A stretch of 64,000 nucleotides of DNA from the NCBI GenBank assembly GCA_026874595.1, contig CM049310.1:89101556-89165555 (forward strand), written 5' to 3'. Within the stretch, counting starts at the first letter, position 1. Each line of letters starts with the position of its first letter. The notes under the pieces were generated by a model. It worked only from the letters and a program-made list of their open reading frames with translations, had not been told where the DNA came from and did no database searches. Positions 1 through 12,800 of the stretch are shown here, in pieces. The translations under genes and the position numbers were made by a program. The stretch comes from Sipunculus nudus (taxonomy: Eukaryota > Annelida > Sipuncula > Golfingiida > Sipunculidae).

Positions 1-479
1 GAATTGGCACTTAGACAAAGACTTATTTCTTATCAACAAAAGTAGCTTAAATTTTTGTTAAAAGGGAAAAGAAGTAACGGAACATATAAATACGCAAAAT
101 GCATATAAAAGTTCCAGGCAATCCATGCAGTCATTCCTGAGAAAACTTAAGCTTTTGTTATTTTCCCAAAAGAGTCCAACTAAGCATGAATGGCGTGCTT
201 GGAGGAGGATGCCTTCAGAAAAAGCGGAGCCAACGTTCAGGACGTTATACAGATCATTTCAATAGAAAAGGCATAACAGGGAAGGCTACAACTGACCGAT
301 CTACTGATATTCTTGATCTAGTTGAGCGTTCAACGCCACGTACTTTTGGTTTAACCTAGGTAATGACAAAACTGGTTTATTATTATTTTGACTGGATACC
401 TGGCAGAAGTATAACAGCTGTTCCTGTACAGTAGCTCTGTGCTTTTACCTACTAAATAACCTCTTTCCACTTGGCAATC

Positions 480-1260
480 TCTTCTCTGACCAGTCAACCC
501 CGCCCCCACCGGTCACTATCCGAACTAATGTCTTCATCATGCTATTAAACAGGCCCTCTCCCTCTCTCAATACTTTCACCATCATCAATTCTCCAGTCAT
601 TCTTCCACCCAAACTTTCCTTATCACGTCTTCACTAGGTGTACAACAACACCAATTCCTTTAAGCTTTCCTCCGGTCCCCCTCCCACAACAAAGTGCGTC
701 AACACCCCGAGTTCCTCTTCCATGCCACCTTCTTCACTGCTAATCCTCCGCTGTGGTTCTAATCCTACAATCATGTCTTCACCGTCAGTTTTCGTGTCCA
801 AAGCGGATTCTATTGTCTGATCCTGGTCCCACATAATGGTCATTACAAAATTTCCAGGATTTTTCTTCTACAGAACTGCATATATGCGGCGTCAGGTATC
901 ATGTATCCTGGACAGCGGACAACAATGGGGGAGAACAATCTTCTACAATATGGATCTTCTACATTTTCTTTTCTTACCACCCTTTCCTGTACCATCAGTC
1001 TCCATCCATTCTGACGTCACCTCCTCATCTTCATCCCTTGTCATCTCTGTGGTTTTCACCAATTGGAAATAATTTTTCTTTCCATTTTTTAAAACAGCTC
1101 CATGTCTATTAAGTCTTTTTAAGTTGGTTAACTAGAGATCTCCGCCATCCTCCGATTCCATGGTATCCTTAAAATAATTCTTTTCCTTTTTGAATCGAGG
1201 CCCCCTTCCTCTGCATGTATCCTTTCAGTTATTGACATGGATAGAAAGGTGAACCAGGAA
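480..1260 (-). pseudogene. Decayed, acidic coding-like stretch, possibly a retroelement gag/ORF1 remnant
   Basis: The minus strand here is purine-rich and gives several acidic peptide pieces in broken frames: TRDEDEEVTSEWMETDGTGK GGKKRKCRR near 1000-1050, and a 69-codon open stretch at 634-843 with TDGEDMIVGLEPQRR and EEGGMEEEL. Stops and frame changes separate them. The composition is unlike the AT-rich surroundings. An old retroelement ORF1 is my guess; no domain was recognised. It lies downstream of the kinase gene and is not part of its coding sequence. Confidence 0.25.
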
Positions 1261-1587
1261 AGAGGGGCACGGTCATACCGAATATCAGGGCAATCCATCA
1301 AACTGCTCTTAGAATAGGTTTGACCGTTTTGTATAATTTTCACCTAAAATGAACCAATTAAAAATCAAGTTGATTTTTCATAGTAATGATCGTGATCAAA
1401 ATCAAACAAGTTTGCTGTTGGCCCTAATATGAAAATGTCTGGGAAGAAATCATTCCATTATTACTTTTTTCTGCGGCGTCACCACAGTGACACCATAATA
1501 TTCCCAACCATGGATCCATTTATCATTTTCGGACATCACACATCGCCAGCATTAAAAAGAAACACAAAACTCTTTCAAATGAACCTA

Positions 1588-3387
1588 TTTATTTTGAAAC
1601 AGGTTAATTCCTATACCAGCTAAAGAACAAGGAACCACATAGGCTATTAGGACAACAAAATTTCTATGTGCAATATTTACAATTGTACATTCAAAATGTG
1701 TGCACTGTAACTGCACAAGGGTTTTCAATCACGGGATAACAATGGTGGTCACAATGACTCCATATTATAAGCAGGTGTCACTTTCCAAAGAATATAGAAA
1801 AATAAATAATTATTTGTGACCAGAAGAGAGACCGTAAAATGTATATTAAAATATCGTCTTCCTGCTTTCAAAACTGTGGAGAACTCTGTTCCAAGGTTGT
1901 TACTGGCATTACACCAAATTTGTTCTTGTATAAAACTGTGACACCTGCTAAAATGATAATGTTACTCTCAAAATCTGAATAATCTTACAAAGTCAAACAA
2001 TATAATTGCATAAACAAGTGTTCCTCACACCAGAAGCAGTAACAAATAAGTTATAATATGCAAGTAACACTTTGTAACACCTGTAATGACTGTACAACTC
2101 CAAAATTAGGTGTCTCAATTTATAAAGGCACCTGACTGAGTATGATCACCCCTTAATGAATTCCAAATTACATATGACTGAATCGGCAGTCCAAAAGTTA
2201 GCTCAAATAAATACAATGTAATGACTCTAACATGAATTATGATGAATTTGAGGTTTGCATGCAATTTTAAATAAGTCACTGTTGTACATAAATAAAATGA
2301 TGGGAAACATAAAACACTAGCTGGCGGTTTCAGTTTCTGATTCATTTTATACGGTGATGGCACCGCCATTTAAAAGTCAGTGCACCTTAAGGTAAACATG
2401 ATATATGCACAGATTAAAACATCAGTCATTTTGTACGCTGACATACTTGGCAGTGAACAGTTATGGCAAACCAACGAGCCTACAAACCTGATATCACAAC
2501 ACATTATATGTTTTCCCTTAACCCATCGTCAGCTTATAGATATCCTGAGTATTCTTGACTTTATGGCACACATTCAAATACTTTTGTTTTAAACTATTTA
2601 CTGTCAGCTCTGAGTTCTATCAACCTGTTGCCCAAACCTGAGTACCAATACATCGTTAAAGAAATGCTAAATCATTTACCAGATTCAATATCCTGTTCAT
2701 AGAAACTTTCTATTGGGTGTAACCCTTTCCCTACTCTTTTAATACCCAAATATCATATACAAACCATTAGCTGTAGCTAGTGGCCACTGTGAAACCCTAT
2801 ATACAGAACTTCATGATACCCATCTTTCCGTAACTATAGCACCAATAAATGTGCAATAGGCATTCACCCAAGCTTAGAAATAGCTGTGGGGGATAGTGTC
2901 AGGCTCAGGAACACAGAATGGTAAAGTAACTTGGGTAAAGAGGGCGCTAGTCATCCCTGCTATAATAACATGAACAGCGGTTAAAGAACAAAAATTACAC
3001 AGCAATCGATAACTGATCTAATCACACTTTCCTAAGAACAGATGCAAGATGACAGAAAACTGGCACAGACTTCATTCTTGTTTATCAAGAAAAAGTTCAG
3101 ACAAATGCAATGTCCTCTTTGTGCATATTAAATATGCTTGACATAAAGTGGTCCAGAGCTTGTACTAAAAGAAACCTGATACACTAGAGTTGGTAATACT
3201 TATCGCAACTTCTAAAACAGCCAGGTAGCATGCAAGATAGCCGACTGGAGAAGAGGTTAGACAGGGTGGAGTAAATAAATTCGAAAGAGTTTGCTGCAGT
3301 AACATGTAATATGGAGTGATCTCAGGCCCGGGGCTGGGTATGGTCGGGAGGGTAGGAAGCGGTGAGAGAGGCGAGGCCTGTTATTGG
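1588..3387 (-). other. Probable 3' UTR of the CLK gene, end uncertain
   Basis: No further coding follows the stop at 3388. Candidate polyadenylation hexamers on the minus strand are ATTAAA at 2738-2743 and AATAAA at 1588-1593. Either could end the transcript, so the UTR could be about 0.65 or 1.8 kb. Small open frames in this stretch on either strand have no recognisable product. Confidence 0.35.
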
Positions 3388-3588
3388 CTATCTGCTGAGG
3401 CTGTGTGACCGCTCACGGTTCTGTTTCCCCGATGCTTCTTCGCCGCGCTGTGCAGGCGTCAATTTGTCAAAGAATGGGTGTCTCAGCGCCTCTTCCAGCG
3501 TCACACGTAGGTTGGGGTCATACTCTAGCATTTTCTCCACAAGATCAAACAGGTTACGGTCATCATCTGAATCACCCATCATGTACCG
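3388..3588 (-). CDS. CLK terminal exon: C-lobe end and stop
   Basis: 201 bp: 66 codons and a stop at 3388-3390. It encodes [60 protein letters not shown] and SHSLSR. LFDLxxxMLEYDPxxRxTLxEALxHPFF closes the kinase fold. The short tail ending in Ser-Arg recalls CLK2 (RDISR). Acceptor tttccttgtag. Opposite-strand and shifted open frames here are shadows. Confidence 0.97.
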   Translation of the reverse strand, partial: RYMMGDSDDDRNLFDLVEKMLEYDPNLRVTLEEALRHPFFDKLTPAQRGEEASGKQNRERSHSLSR

Positions 3589-6500
3589 CTACAAGGAAAA
3601 AAATTCAATTTATTTATAAGCAAAGATGATTATAATTATATATAAAACTAGAATGCTTCAAAATAAGCAAGAGACATTCATATTAAAATAAATTTTTCCT
3701 AATTTATAAGGCAAACAGAAAAGGTCTTCATAAAGTCTTTCATTCAGAATAACAACAGGTACATCTGAACATTTGTATCACTTTTCAACTGACAGGAAAA
3801 GGCCTCAGACAAAGAATATCTTTGACCGATTGGAGTATTATTTCCTCTGTTCTTTAGGGAGGGTTGAGATTGGGCAGAAAAAGTTTAATTTTCAATTACA
3901 ATAAAATATACCATACAACACAGCAGTCCAACCTTGCGATTGTGACATAGTCATTAAGACTTGGATTAAAAACTGTTATTCTCTTTACAGTATCAACATT
4001 TGATTCTTGATCCTACATTTTCCATTTTCTTTTTAAAGTATTTTTCTTCAGCTTGACAGATACAAATATTTAGCTAGTTAACACATTGGATTCAAGCAGT
4101 GGAAAACTGCCATTTGATTATACAAAACAGGTACAAAATTGTAATATTTGAATTTAGATATGGGTAATTTCTAAGTAAATAAATTTGTCAGACACATTTT
4201 ATCAGCAAGAAAAAACATGCAGGCATGAATTCCATCCATGGTTTACAATTTAATAGCTTATAACTCTGTGTAACAAACTGTTTTTATGAAATCACAACAA
4301 TAATGCACAAGCATGCAAGTCTTGAATCAGCCTGATCTTGATTAGGCTAATATGCAGCTTAAAACTATGGCAAGAGGTAATCAGCAAGTTATGAAGTTTC
4401 ATAAATTATTAAATGCAAAATCATATCATATATACACAAAACATGCATTCAATAATTAGTGGGACATGAATGTGGCATTATCAGTCATCACAAAAACTTT
4501 CAGTAAAATAATAACTGTCAATCTTTTGTACATGTATATATATATATATATTTTAAAATATAAACAGTGGTAAAACTGCTCAAGTAATATATATTTAGGG
4601 GCTCATAACAGACCATGAGATTGAAATCCAGGCGGATTTTAAATTCGCCTAGACGAGATTGCGATTGTGATCTCGCCTAGGCGAGATTGCAATTGTGATC
4701 TCGGCTAGACAGATTTTAAACTCGCCTAGACGAGATCACAATCGCAATCTCGCCTAGGTGAGATTAAAATCCAACATGGAGCAGGCCATGATTTTAATCT
4801 CGCCTAGGCGAGTTTAAAATCCGTCTGGTGTCATCCAGGCGATTTTAAAATCTGCCTGATATTACTTAGGCGAGTTTAAAATCTGCCTAGGCGAGATTAA
4901 AATAGTGATCTGATCTAATTTCCTAATATATTAAGCATTGTAATTGACATATGAAAGATGTTTTCAGTCGGATTTTCAATATTTTAACACTGAATGGTTA
5001 TATATAGTTAAAAGGTAATATATTTATTAATATTTACAGCATATTATAGTATTAAAGTAATAATTAACTTTTTTACAGTAATGTTATAATTATTCATGTG
5101 ATAATTAACATTAATTTTGGAAACAGAATTATGAAATAGATATTTGATTATTATTTGAACCTTTGATGTGTTTCATGTGGTCTACAGCATCCTTATCATA
5201 CCAATTATTTCCTAAACATTAATTAATCTTTATTTTTTTTTCTCCAGTTTTCTTAACAACCTTGGGATTGTAAATATCACTAATAATTTTTACAAAAAAA
5301 TAATTTGTAATTGTATTTAAATATATGGCAATTAGAGAGTAACAAGAGGTATATTGAAGCACACTTATGAGATATTATGAAGAGCAAATCTGGGGGAAAA
5401 AGTCATCCAGTTGCATATTGAATCAATCATAGATAGATAGATAGACAGATAGATAGATTAGTTTAGATAGCTATTACTTCACTATTTAATGAGTATATTA
5501 CACATTAACATAAACAATCATCCTATTTTATAATTCTTACAGGACAAACAGAACAAATTAGTTGGTTGATCTAGTTCAAATGTTTCTTTTCACCCAGGTA
5601 TTCAACACTCAACAGTCAAAACATGTACACTTATGGTACAAAATATGCAGGGTATCAGTATTTATGATGGACTTTGATACACCATCCTTTTTTTAGGTAA
5701 TTAAACATCATATGAGAAAAGGTAAAAGTTGATACACAGATGTATGCAAGTGAATATTTCTTTGTCTTATTTTGTCTTTTCTTATAATGTATATAATATT
5801 CTTCTGATCTTTTTTTTTAATGTTTTGTGAGGCATTTTGTGAAGCTTCAATATTTATGTAGACTGTGTTACAAGATAACTGCCTTTTTTTTGGACAGTAT
5901 TATATATCATATCAGAAAAAATATGATTTCTAGATTCATAGAGTAATAGATCATTTATGCATGTGAACATGCATTGAATTATATTGATAAAAAATAAATG
6001 AGCTATGTTCCTTTTGTCTTTTTAAAATACTACATTACTAATATTACTAATACCAGTTTCCCTTCAAATTAATATTGACAACAAAATTATTATGTAAATA
6101 ATCAGCAGCAGCCCACATCATATATCATTTGAATATGCCATATACAATACCAATGTAAGTTTCTTATTACATAGTTTATAAATAAAAATATAAAATAAAA
6201 AAATTAATGTTAATTATTACATAAATATCATAATATTCTGTAAATAATATTAAATATATATTACTTGTGAACTATACATAACCATATTAATAAAAAATAT
6301 ATAATATAAAATACTCCATTTCCTAAATTAATGTTAATTATTTAATTAATAATATAATCTGTAAATATTAATAAATATATTACTTGTGAACTATATGTAA
6401 CCATTCAGTGTTAAAATATTGAAAATCTGACTGAAAACATCTTTCATAAGTCAATTACAATGCATAATTTATTGGGAAATTAGATCAGATCACTATTTTA

Positions 6501-6787
6501 ATCTCGCCTAGGCAGATTTTAAACTCGCCCAAGTGATATCAGGCAGATTTTAAACTCGCCTGGATGACACCAGACAGATTTTAAACTCGCCTAGGCGAGA
6601 TTAAAATCATGGCCTGCTCCATGATGGATTTTAATCTCGCCTAGGCGAGATTGCGATTGTGATCTCGTCTAGGCGAGTTTAAAATCTGTCTAGCCGAGAT
6701 CACAATTGCGATCTCGCCTAGGCGAGATCACAATCGCAATCTTGTCTAGGCGAATTTAAAATCCGCCTGGATTTCAATCTCGTCTCT

Positions 6788-6838
<51 letters not shown>

Positions 6839-9800
6839 TAGCAGATACAATATATGAATACAAGAATTAACTTGATTATTTAAAATAATAAAGAGTTTCC
6901 ATTTGTAATACGGTGTGATAAAATATAAAAGGACTTTTCAGCCGTTGGCTGTGCTTTGTCCTGCGATTCGTATCGTTACCTTCATTGGTTTACAGTTGTC
7001 TCTCACATAAACACCGGCAGTGCTCTTCGGGTTCCAGTCCAATTTACCATGTTTGAAATACTTTGATTTTCTTTGAAAAGCAAAAGACAAACAGGCACAA
7101 TAAATCACTAGGAGACTAAAATTGCTTACAGAAAGTGCTCAAAACACCAAGCATTCCATGCAGCTGTCAGCGTGCCAGTTCTGAGCACTTTGATGTACAT
7201 GCTGTGTCAGTTCACGTAAAGAAAATATATGTTATATCATATACAGGGCTTGGGAGTAAAACATTTCTAACAAATGCCCATTAAATTTTTACAGTTTTCA
7301 TACAACAAAGAAGCTTAATGGTGCCATTAGAAACCCTGGATTATTCAACAAAAATAAGTTCAATGGGTGTCAATTATCCCATCCCACTTATGGGGTATCT
7401 CAATTTCAACTTCTGTTCAGTATGTCAAAATGACAGAACAGTATGGGTAAACCCTGCTATTCATAATGGTACAATCATTTGCATTATCTGTTACAGTGTC
7501 CTTAACCATGCACTTTGGTCAACACCTAATTCTAGATTGGTCCGACTTCTCTTTTATCAAATTAATTATTTTTAGTCATTTTTTTGGTGTTAAGATATTG
7601 TGATGTTTTCCAAACACATAATTGCCCGAGTTCATAAAAAAATATCTCTACCAACCAACTGCAGTCCTTGGTGGAATCCACCATGAAAGTTACCAAGTGG
7701 AGGGCACACAAAAGGAAAGTGTGTATGTGTACATCTGTGTAATGCAATGGTATGCACGAGAACATGACAGACGAAGATAGTCGACAATTTGGAGCGCACA
7801 CTGCGGCAGTTCCCAAACTGCACTTGTTCTATATCAGTACCATCTGTACATAAAACGGAGAGTTGTACAACCTGGATGTTGTAACAAATCAGTCAACACA
7901 AATTTAACATGCTTAAGTTCTGGCTGGAATTCATAGGGCCACCGTGTATGTCTGTAAATACCGGGCAGAATGGGGCAGTTTGTACATCAAAGTGTCAAAA
8001 CTAGGTATGAGCTTTATGAAATACAGGTGAAGGCACTGGTAAACAGCAAGCAAGAACTACTGCAGGCAATGAAAAACAAGACCTCAGGTGCTTGTCTATA
8101 TAACAAAGCAGCACAAACACACGGCATGCCACACGAGGGCCGCACGACACCCTCCCCACTTACATGAAGTGGACGGCAGTTCTCCCGCACATATCGCCCA
8201 GCATTGGTGTGCGCGTCCCAATCCAAGCGGCCATGCCAGAAGTAACCAGTTCTTTAAGGAACGAGAGTTACATGAGTCTTGTATATACAACATGTAAATT
8301 ATCCAGTGCAACAATATTTACAATACTACAATATTTATTAAATACAATATTTAACTGTTAAACCATTACCTGGAAGAAAACACATTAACAGTACAACCTT
8401 GTTGTGTTAAATGCACTTAATTTGAATATTCCACTTCTGTCAAAATGATCAGCGCGGGAATTTCTGTAAAATTAAGTTTCAATATTCAAATATTCTGTCA
8501 AACCTTAGATGTAACTTGGGAGTAATCTTTTACTTCAACACAACACAACAAGGTTGCAATATAATATATAAATATGATAAAATTCAATACAAATGGCATA
8601 ATAATATATGCCATGACCATGTGTTTTGTCTCAGCCCACAATAGATGTTGGATATGACCTGATATTTTCAAGTTTAATTTGTAATAGACCATTACAAAAT
8701 CTTGCTCTACACAGAGATGTTATGGCAACTGCTGAACTTGTGATCAAGTGGTCAAAAGTTTGAATCCTGTGGTCAATCATTACTGCCCTAAAACTCTTAA
8801 CAAGGTCTCAACCACACATATGCTTATGTCCATCCAACATGATAAGTGGATACCAGATTAAGTGTATGGCAGGTGATGGTGAAGTGTGCAAGGGCTCTGT
8901 TGCATCCTGAGGGAGCTATCACTGGGAGAAAATAGTGAAAGTCTTCTAAATACAAGAAGGGGATTTAAAACATAAATAAAATTTCATAATGAACAAAACT
9001 GCAAAGGATTGGTCTGAAGAAACTGATGATAGGTTGCCCTTTCAATTAAATAAATCTGACAGGTAAACTGATGGGAGTTAAAAAATGATAAGTTGAACAT
9101 AAACAGTAGTCACTGCCTTCTATCAGTTCCAGCCAGCGGGTTCATCAGCAGCTCAGCTGTTTGCAATTTGTTCTACCGACAATCTGTAACTAGTTCTGCA
9201 TGCACCAACAAAGCCGGAGGCACACACCAAAATAGTAACACCTAACTATCTACCTACACACGCTGATCTGTTATACCCATTATATACACCCTGGCAAAAT
9301 ACCTACGCAGCACACAGATCATTTAACTGACAAAAAACAAGCAGCAATAAGACAGATTTTCAAAATGCAGGTAGATTTCCTATGCATATGACTCATTTCC
9401 AGACAGAATAAAAATTGGAACTTCCATCTTTTTCTTTGAACCACTATTTATTATTTTCTGTCAAAGTAGACCAGAAGCACTCCTCAGATTTTTCTTAGTT
9501 TTCTATGTAATACAAGGAAATCAATAGCCTTGAATACTGCTCTACATTCAGAAAGTCATAAATAAGTTGTCTTAAAGTTACCACCTCTATTACATTTAGG
9601 ACTTCTGGCTTTCTTTATGTACAAATTAATGAACTCTGGGTAGTTCTTGTAAGGAAAAGTTCTTGTTACACCTCTGTGGCAGATGTATTAGCTTGTTTAT
9701 TTACAGGCTGTTGGTAAACACAGCAATGTTGACAAACAGAAAAACAAGGTAACCAAAGGTGGGTGGTTGCATATGTATGGAAGTGGAACGGTCACTAGTT

Positions 9801-12800
9801 CACCGTTGTAAGTCCTTAGCAAACCTCTGGTTTGTCTGACTTGCCACCAGAAATGCTTGTTGAATGTCTTTGGATTATTTTGGTGGACCCCCCGCCTGTT
9901 ATAAACATGTGGATATAAACAAAACAGAAAGCTGTGTGCAGTGAGATCAGCATTTTTCAGGCCTATTTTTGTAAAAGGTTCAAGGAATTACTTTAGTATT
10001 TTTAGTTAAAAGGTGTCTGGTGTCTCAACAGGCATCTTTAATATTCTTGCAGGAATGTTTTAGTAGGCGAGTGCATATGAACTTCAGCATTCAATCCGCA
10101 GTTTTAATTCTCTGATGTCAGAGCCATATGGTGAGTGATACATCATGTTACACCGGCTAACAAATGAACATGGTTTTTCCTAGAATTCACAGAGGTATAA
10201 ACAGAAATAGCTTAGCTGGAGCAATGTCAAGGTATGTCAGAGGAATGAAACTGGAGCAATCCCTAGTAATTAGTAATTAAGAGCTCTGACAGGATGTTTT
10301 ATAGAATAAACAAGAACAGGTATCATTGGCGACCTGGATTCTTATTCATATTTCATTTATTAATTTTAAAAGCAGGCACAGCTTCCTTTGTAAACAGAAT
10401 TTTAAAATACAGAAATTTGATTTTCTTTAAAATTAGAGTAAAAAAAATTAATACCATTTTGTGAAGCAAATCATAAATAATTAAAAAGTAATCAAAATAT
10501 TGGCAGCCCACATTGACAGATCTTGATGCTCATTAATTATTCAACTAATTCATCTCAAACAGGTTTTGAATCTCAACAATGAAACGGACCACAAATATAG
10601 CCATGTCATCAATCACAAATATTTTGTTATTTACTGAAACCAAAACACATTTTGGCAAACACATGTTAAATCTTGACTCAATACTCTAATCTCCAAGATC
10701 TGAAAAGTATTTCATTCCCAGATAGACACAGGACCTATGTAAGTATTTCATACTTTAATGTATCCACCTTAGAAAAACCCCTAAATTAAAAATTAATCCC
10801 AAGTTGTTTCAAATGCATGATTGACCCCATAAAGTTAATATTTTAAACCCAATACACAGCTCTTTCAAATGTAATATGTATCTATAAAATTCAAATCCAT
10901 TTTCATATGAACTTTTTGAATTTTTTTAAATTTTAAATTTTTAAAGGGTAATTTGATTTTCACCAACCAGTAACAACCAACACTGTTTAGTGGGAAAAAT
11001 ATCCAACTAGACTGCAATATCTCAAAAGTGTTATTTTTGTTTTGTTTGTTTTTCCTCTGACTTTATGATAGATGAAAGCGAAAGGAAACACTGCTAAATT
11101 CTGCCTCATATATGCAAATTGTTTATATTTTATAAGAACGGTCCCTTGAGGTTACACTTATTTGAGAAGCTGCTCAGACATCCAAATTTTCATATTCTGC
11201 CAAAGGTATACATATAAAGGGGTTTCAAAATTATTTCAAAATGCTTATTCTTTTTTAAATATTCCATTAAATAAAATCCTAAAATATCCTTAAAGGGACC
11301 TATTCAAATATCTGACGCCTGTTAAATAAAGGTAATCCCTTCAGGCTTTATTAAATACATGCCAGAAAATGCAGATCCCACAAAACACAGGCTGTTCTTT
11401 TTGCTGAAACTGTTTATAACATGTGGGGTGCCTATCAACATAATCCAAAAACATTCAACTGTGACACTTCTCGGCAAGCAGACAAATAAAAGAGTTTTAC
11501 AAAGGGTGTTTTGCAACAAGTGACCTTTCATCTTCTGCACATATGAAACAAACCACACAAGGTTATGTTTTCTTTTTTGTTTGTAAACAATAGTGTATGT
11601 ACTGTGTTTGCTTACAGCTTGTAATGTCAATAAACAAGCTCATACATGTGTCACACAGTCATTATAAGAAATGTTCTGAAAAGGAATTAACTAGAGTTCA
11701 TTAGTATGTGGGCAGAATAAGCCAGAAATCACAGAAATACCACAGGAAAGCCAGGTGAATAGCCAGCTTTAAAGTATCAAATGTATGGGTAATCATAATT
11801 AGTTGTATCTACAGCTGTGGTAACGCAAAAAAATGTACACGATGAACCCATACACATATCTTCATTAAGAGTTTCTAACGGTGGGCTGTCATACAGAAGC
11901 AGGGGTTTTTATATGCTGTTTTTATCGGTGGCTGCGCTATTTCAGTACCAGCCACAGCTGTGCCTATCAAGCAAGCCTTTGTCTGATCTAGTACATCCAT
12001 AAACCAGGCTCAGGAAGAGTAGAAAGTGCTTTGAAGATCTGAGACGTCCATGTTTACAGTAAATCCTGACTACATCATTTTACCTGGACCTGATAACCAG
12101 TGTTTAGGGAACTCAAGCCTTTTACAAAAAAGATCACTTCAATACTTGGCAAAAACGCTCCACCACATAAATACATATAAACCTGTGTAACAGGGAGGCA
12201 CCTGATTGTGCACAATGAGCAAGTGACCCATGGGTCACGATGCTCATCTTAACCTGTCTCATGATGAAGATCTAGGTAAGGTTTGCAAAAACCATTGCTT
12301 CTCTTAAATAATTTTAAGTTACCAATAGTGTTTTTCATGTCTGTGTTTCTAGTACGTCTTACTGATGTAATAGAAAATATCCCTTTTTATTTAAAGGATA
12401 CGTCCATGGCCTGTAGGTGGTACTATCTGCCTGAATTAAGATCAAGGTATCCTTATGATAAGAATGATGTTGCTATTAAGCCCTCTGGATTTCCGGTTTT
12501 ATATGCACATGGTTAGGAATATTCTAGAATTCATAACCTGTCATTAAGACATCGGAGTGAATCTTTGTGGTTCTATCTATATTTCACCATATTGCCATTG
12601 AGGCACTGGCCAACTCAAACTGATGACCTTCAGCTCCCAAGTCCAAGACCTTAACCACTAAACTACATCCCACCCTTGCCAGTAATGCTGTACGTGGAAG
12701 CATTATGTTTCACTTGCTATCACTAGCATCAGGACAGATTGAACGAAAATGCCCCTGGGCAAGGTGTCCCTGATCAGATGTTAAACTTTCCTTCACTCAG

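Larger units (their letters stand above)
4617..6781. mobile_element. 2.2 kb foldback element with long terminal inverted repeats
   Basis: The left arm starts GAGATTGAAATCCAGGCGG at 4617 and the right arm is its reverse complement, ending at 6781. Arms are recognisable for about 500 bp (4617 to about 5140; about 6310 to 6781), including the unique stretch around ATTTTAACACTGAATGGTTA. The outer 300 bp of each arm are built from repeats of CTCGCCTAGGCGAG and ATTTTAAAC/T modules. The centre is AT-rich with no transposase reading frame. No clean target-site duplication was found. It is best described as a non-autonomous foldback or long-TIR DNA transposon; superfamily unknown. Confidence 0.85.
3589..6979 (-). 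other. CLK intron holding a large foldback element
   Basis: 3.4 kb between the distal LDW exon and the terminal exon. About two thirds is the foldback element at 4617-6781, followed by a TA microsatellite and a GATA run. The remainder (3600-4600) is AT-rich with no coding signal seen. Confidence 0.85.

Noticed and set aside
4630-4905. Regularly spaced palindromes resembling a CRISPR array
   Set aside because: Spacers are not unique, the units are part of inverted transposon arms, and the genome is eukaryotic.
6980-7070. Distal LDW exon as a dead duplicate
   Set aside because: No stop or frameshift, both splice sites present, same phases as the partner and mainly synonymous differences at conserved residues.
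8014-8226. Continuous 70-codon minus frame starting [16 protein letters not shown] as an independent small gene
   Set aside because: Only the first part is coding; it is the proximal LDW exon of the kinase, read through its perfect gtaagt donor into intron.
11322-11630. 102-codon minus-strand open frame
   Set aside because: Falls inside the 480-bp repeat; parallel frames occur at 14044-14328 and 53964-54215 in other copies, so it is a repeat by-product without a recognised product.
12590-12672. tRNA gene on the minus strand
   Set aside because: A- and B-box-like words are present but no cloverleaf with acceptor and anticodon stems can be formed; better explained as a SINE.
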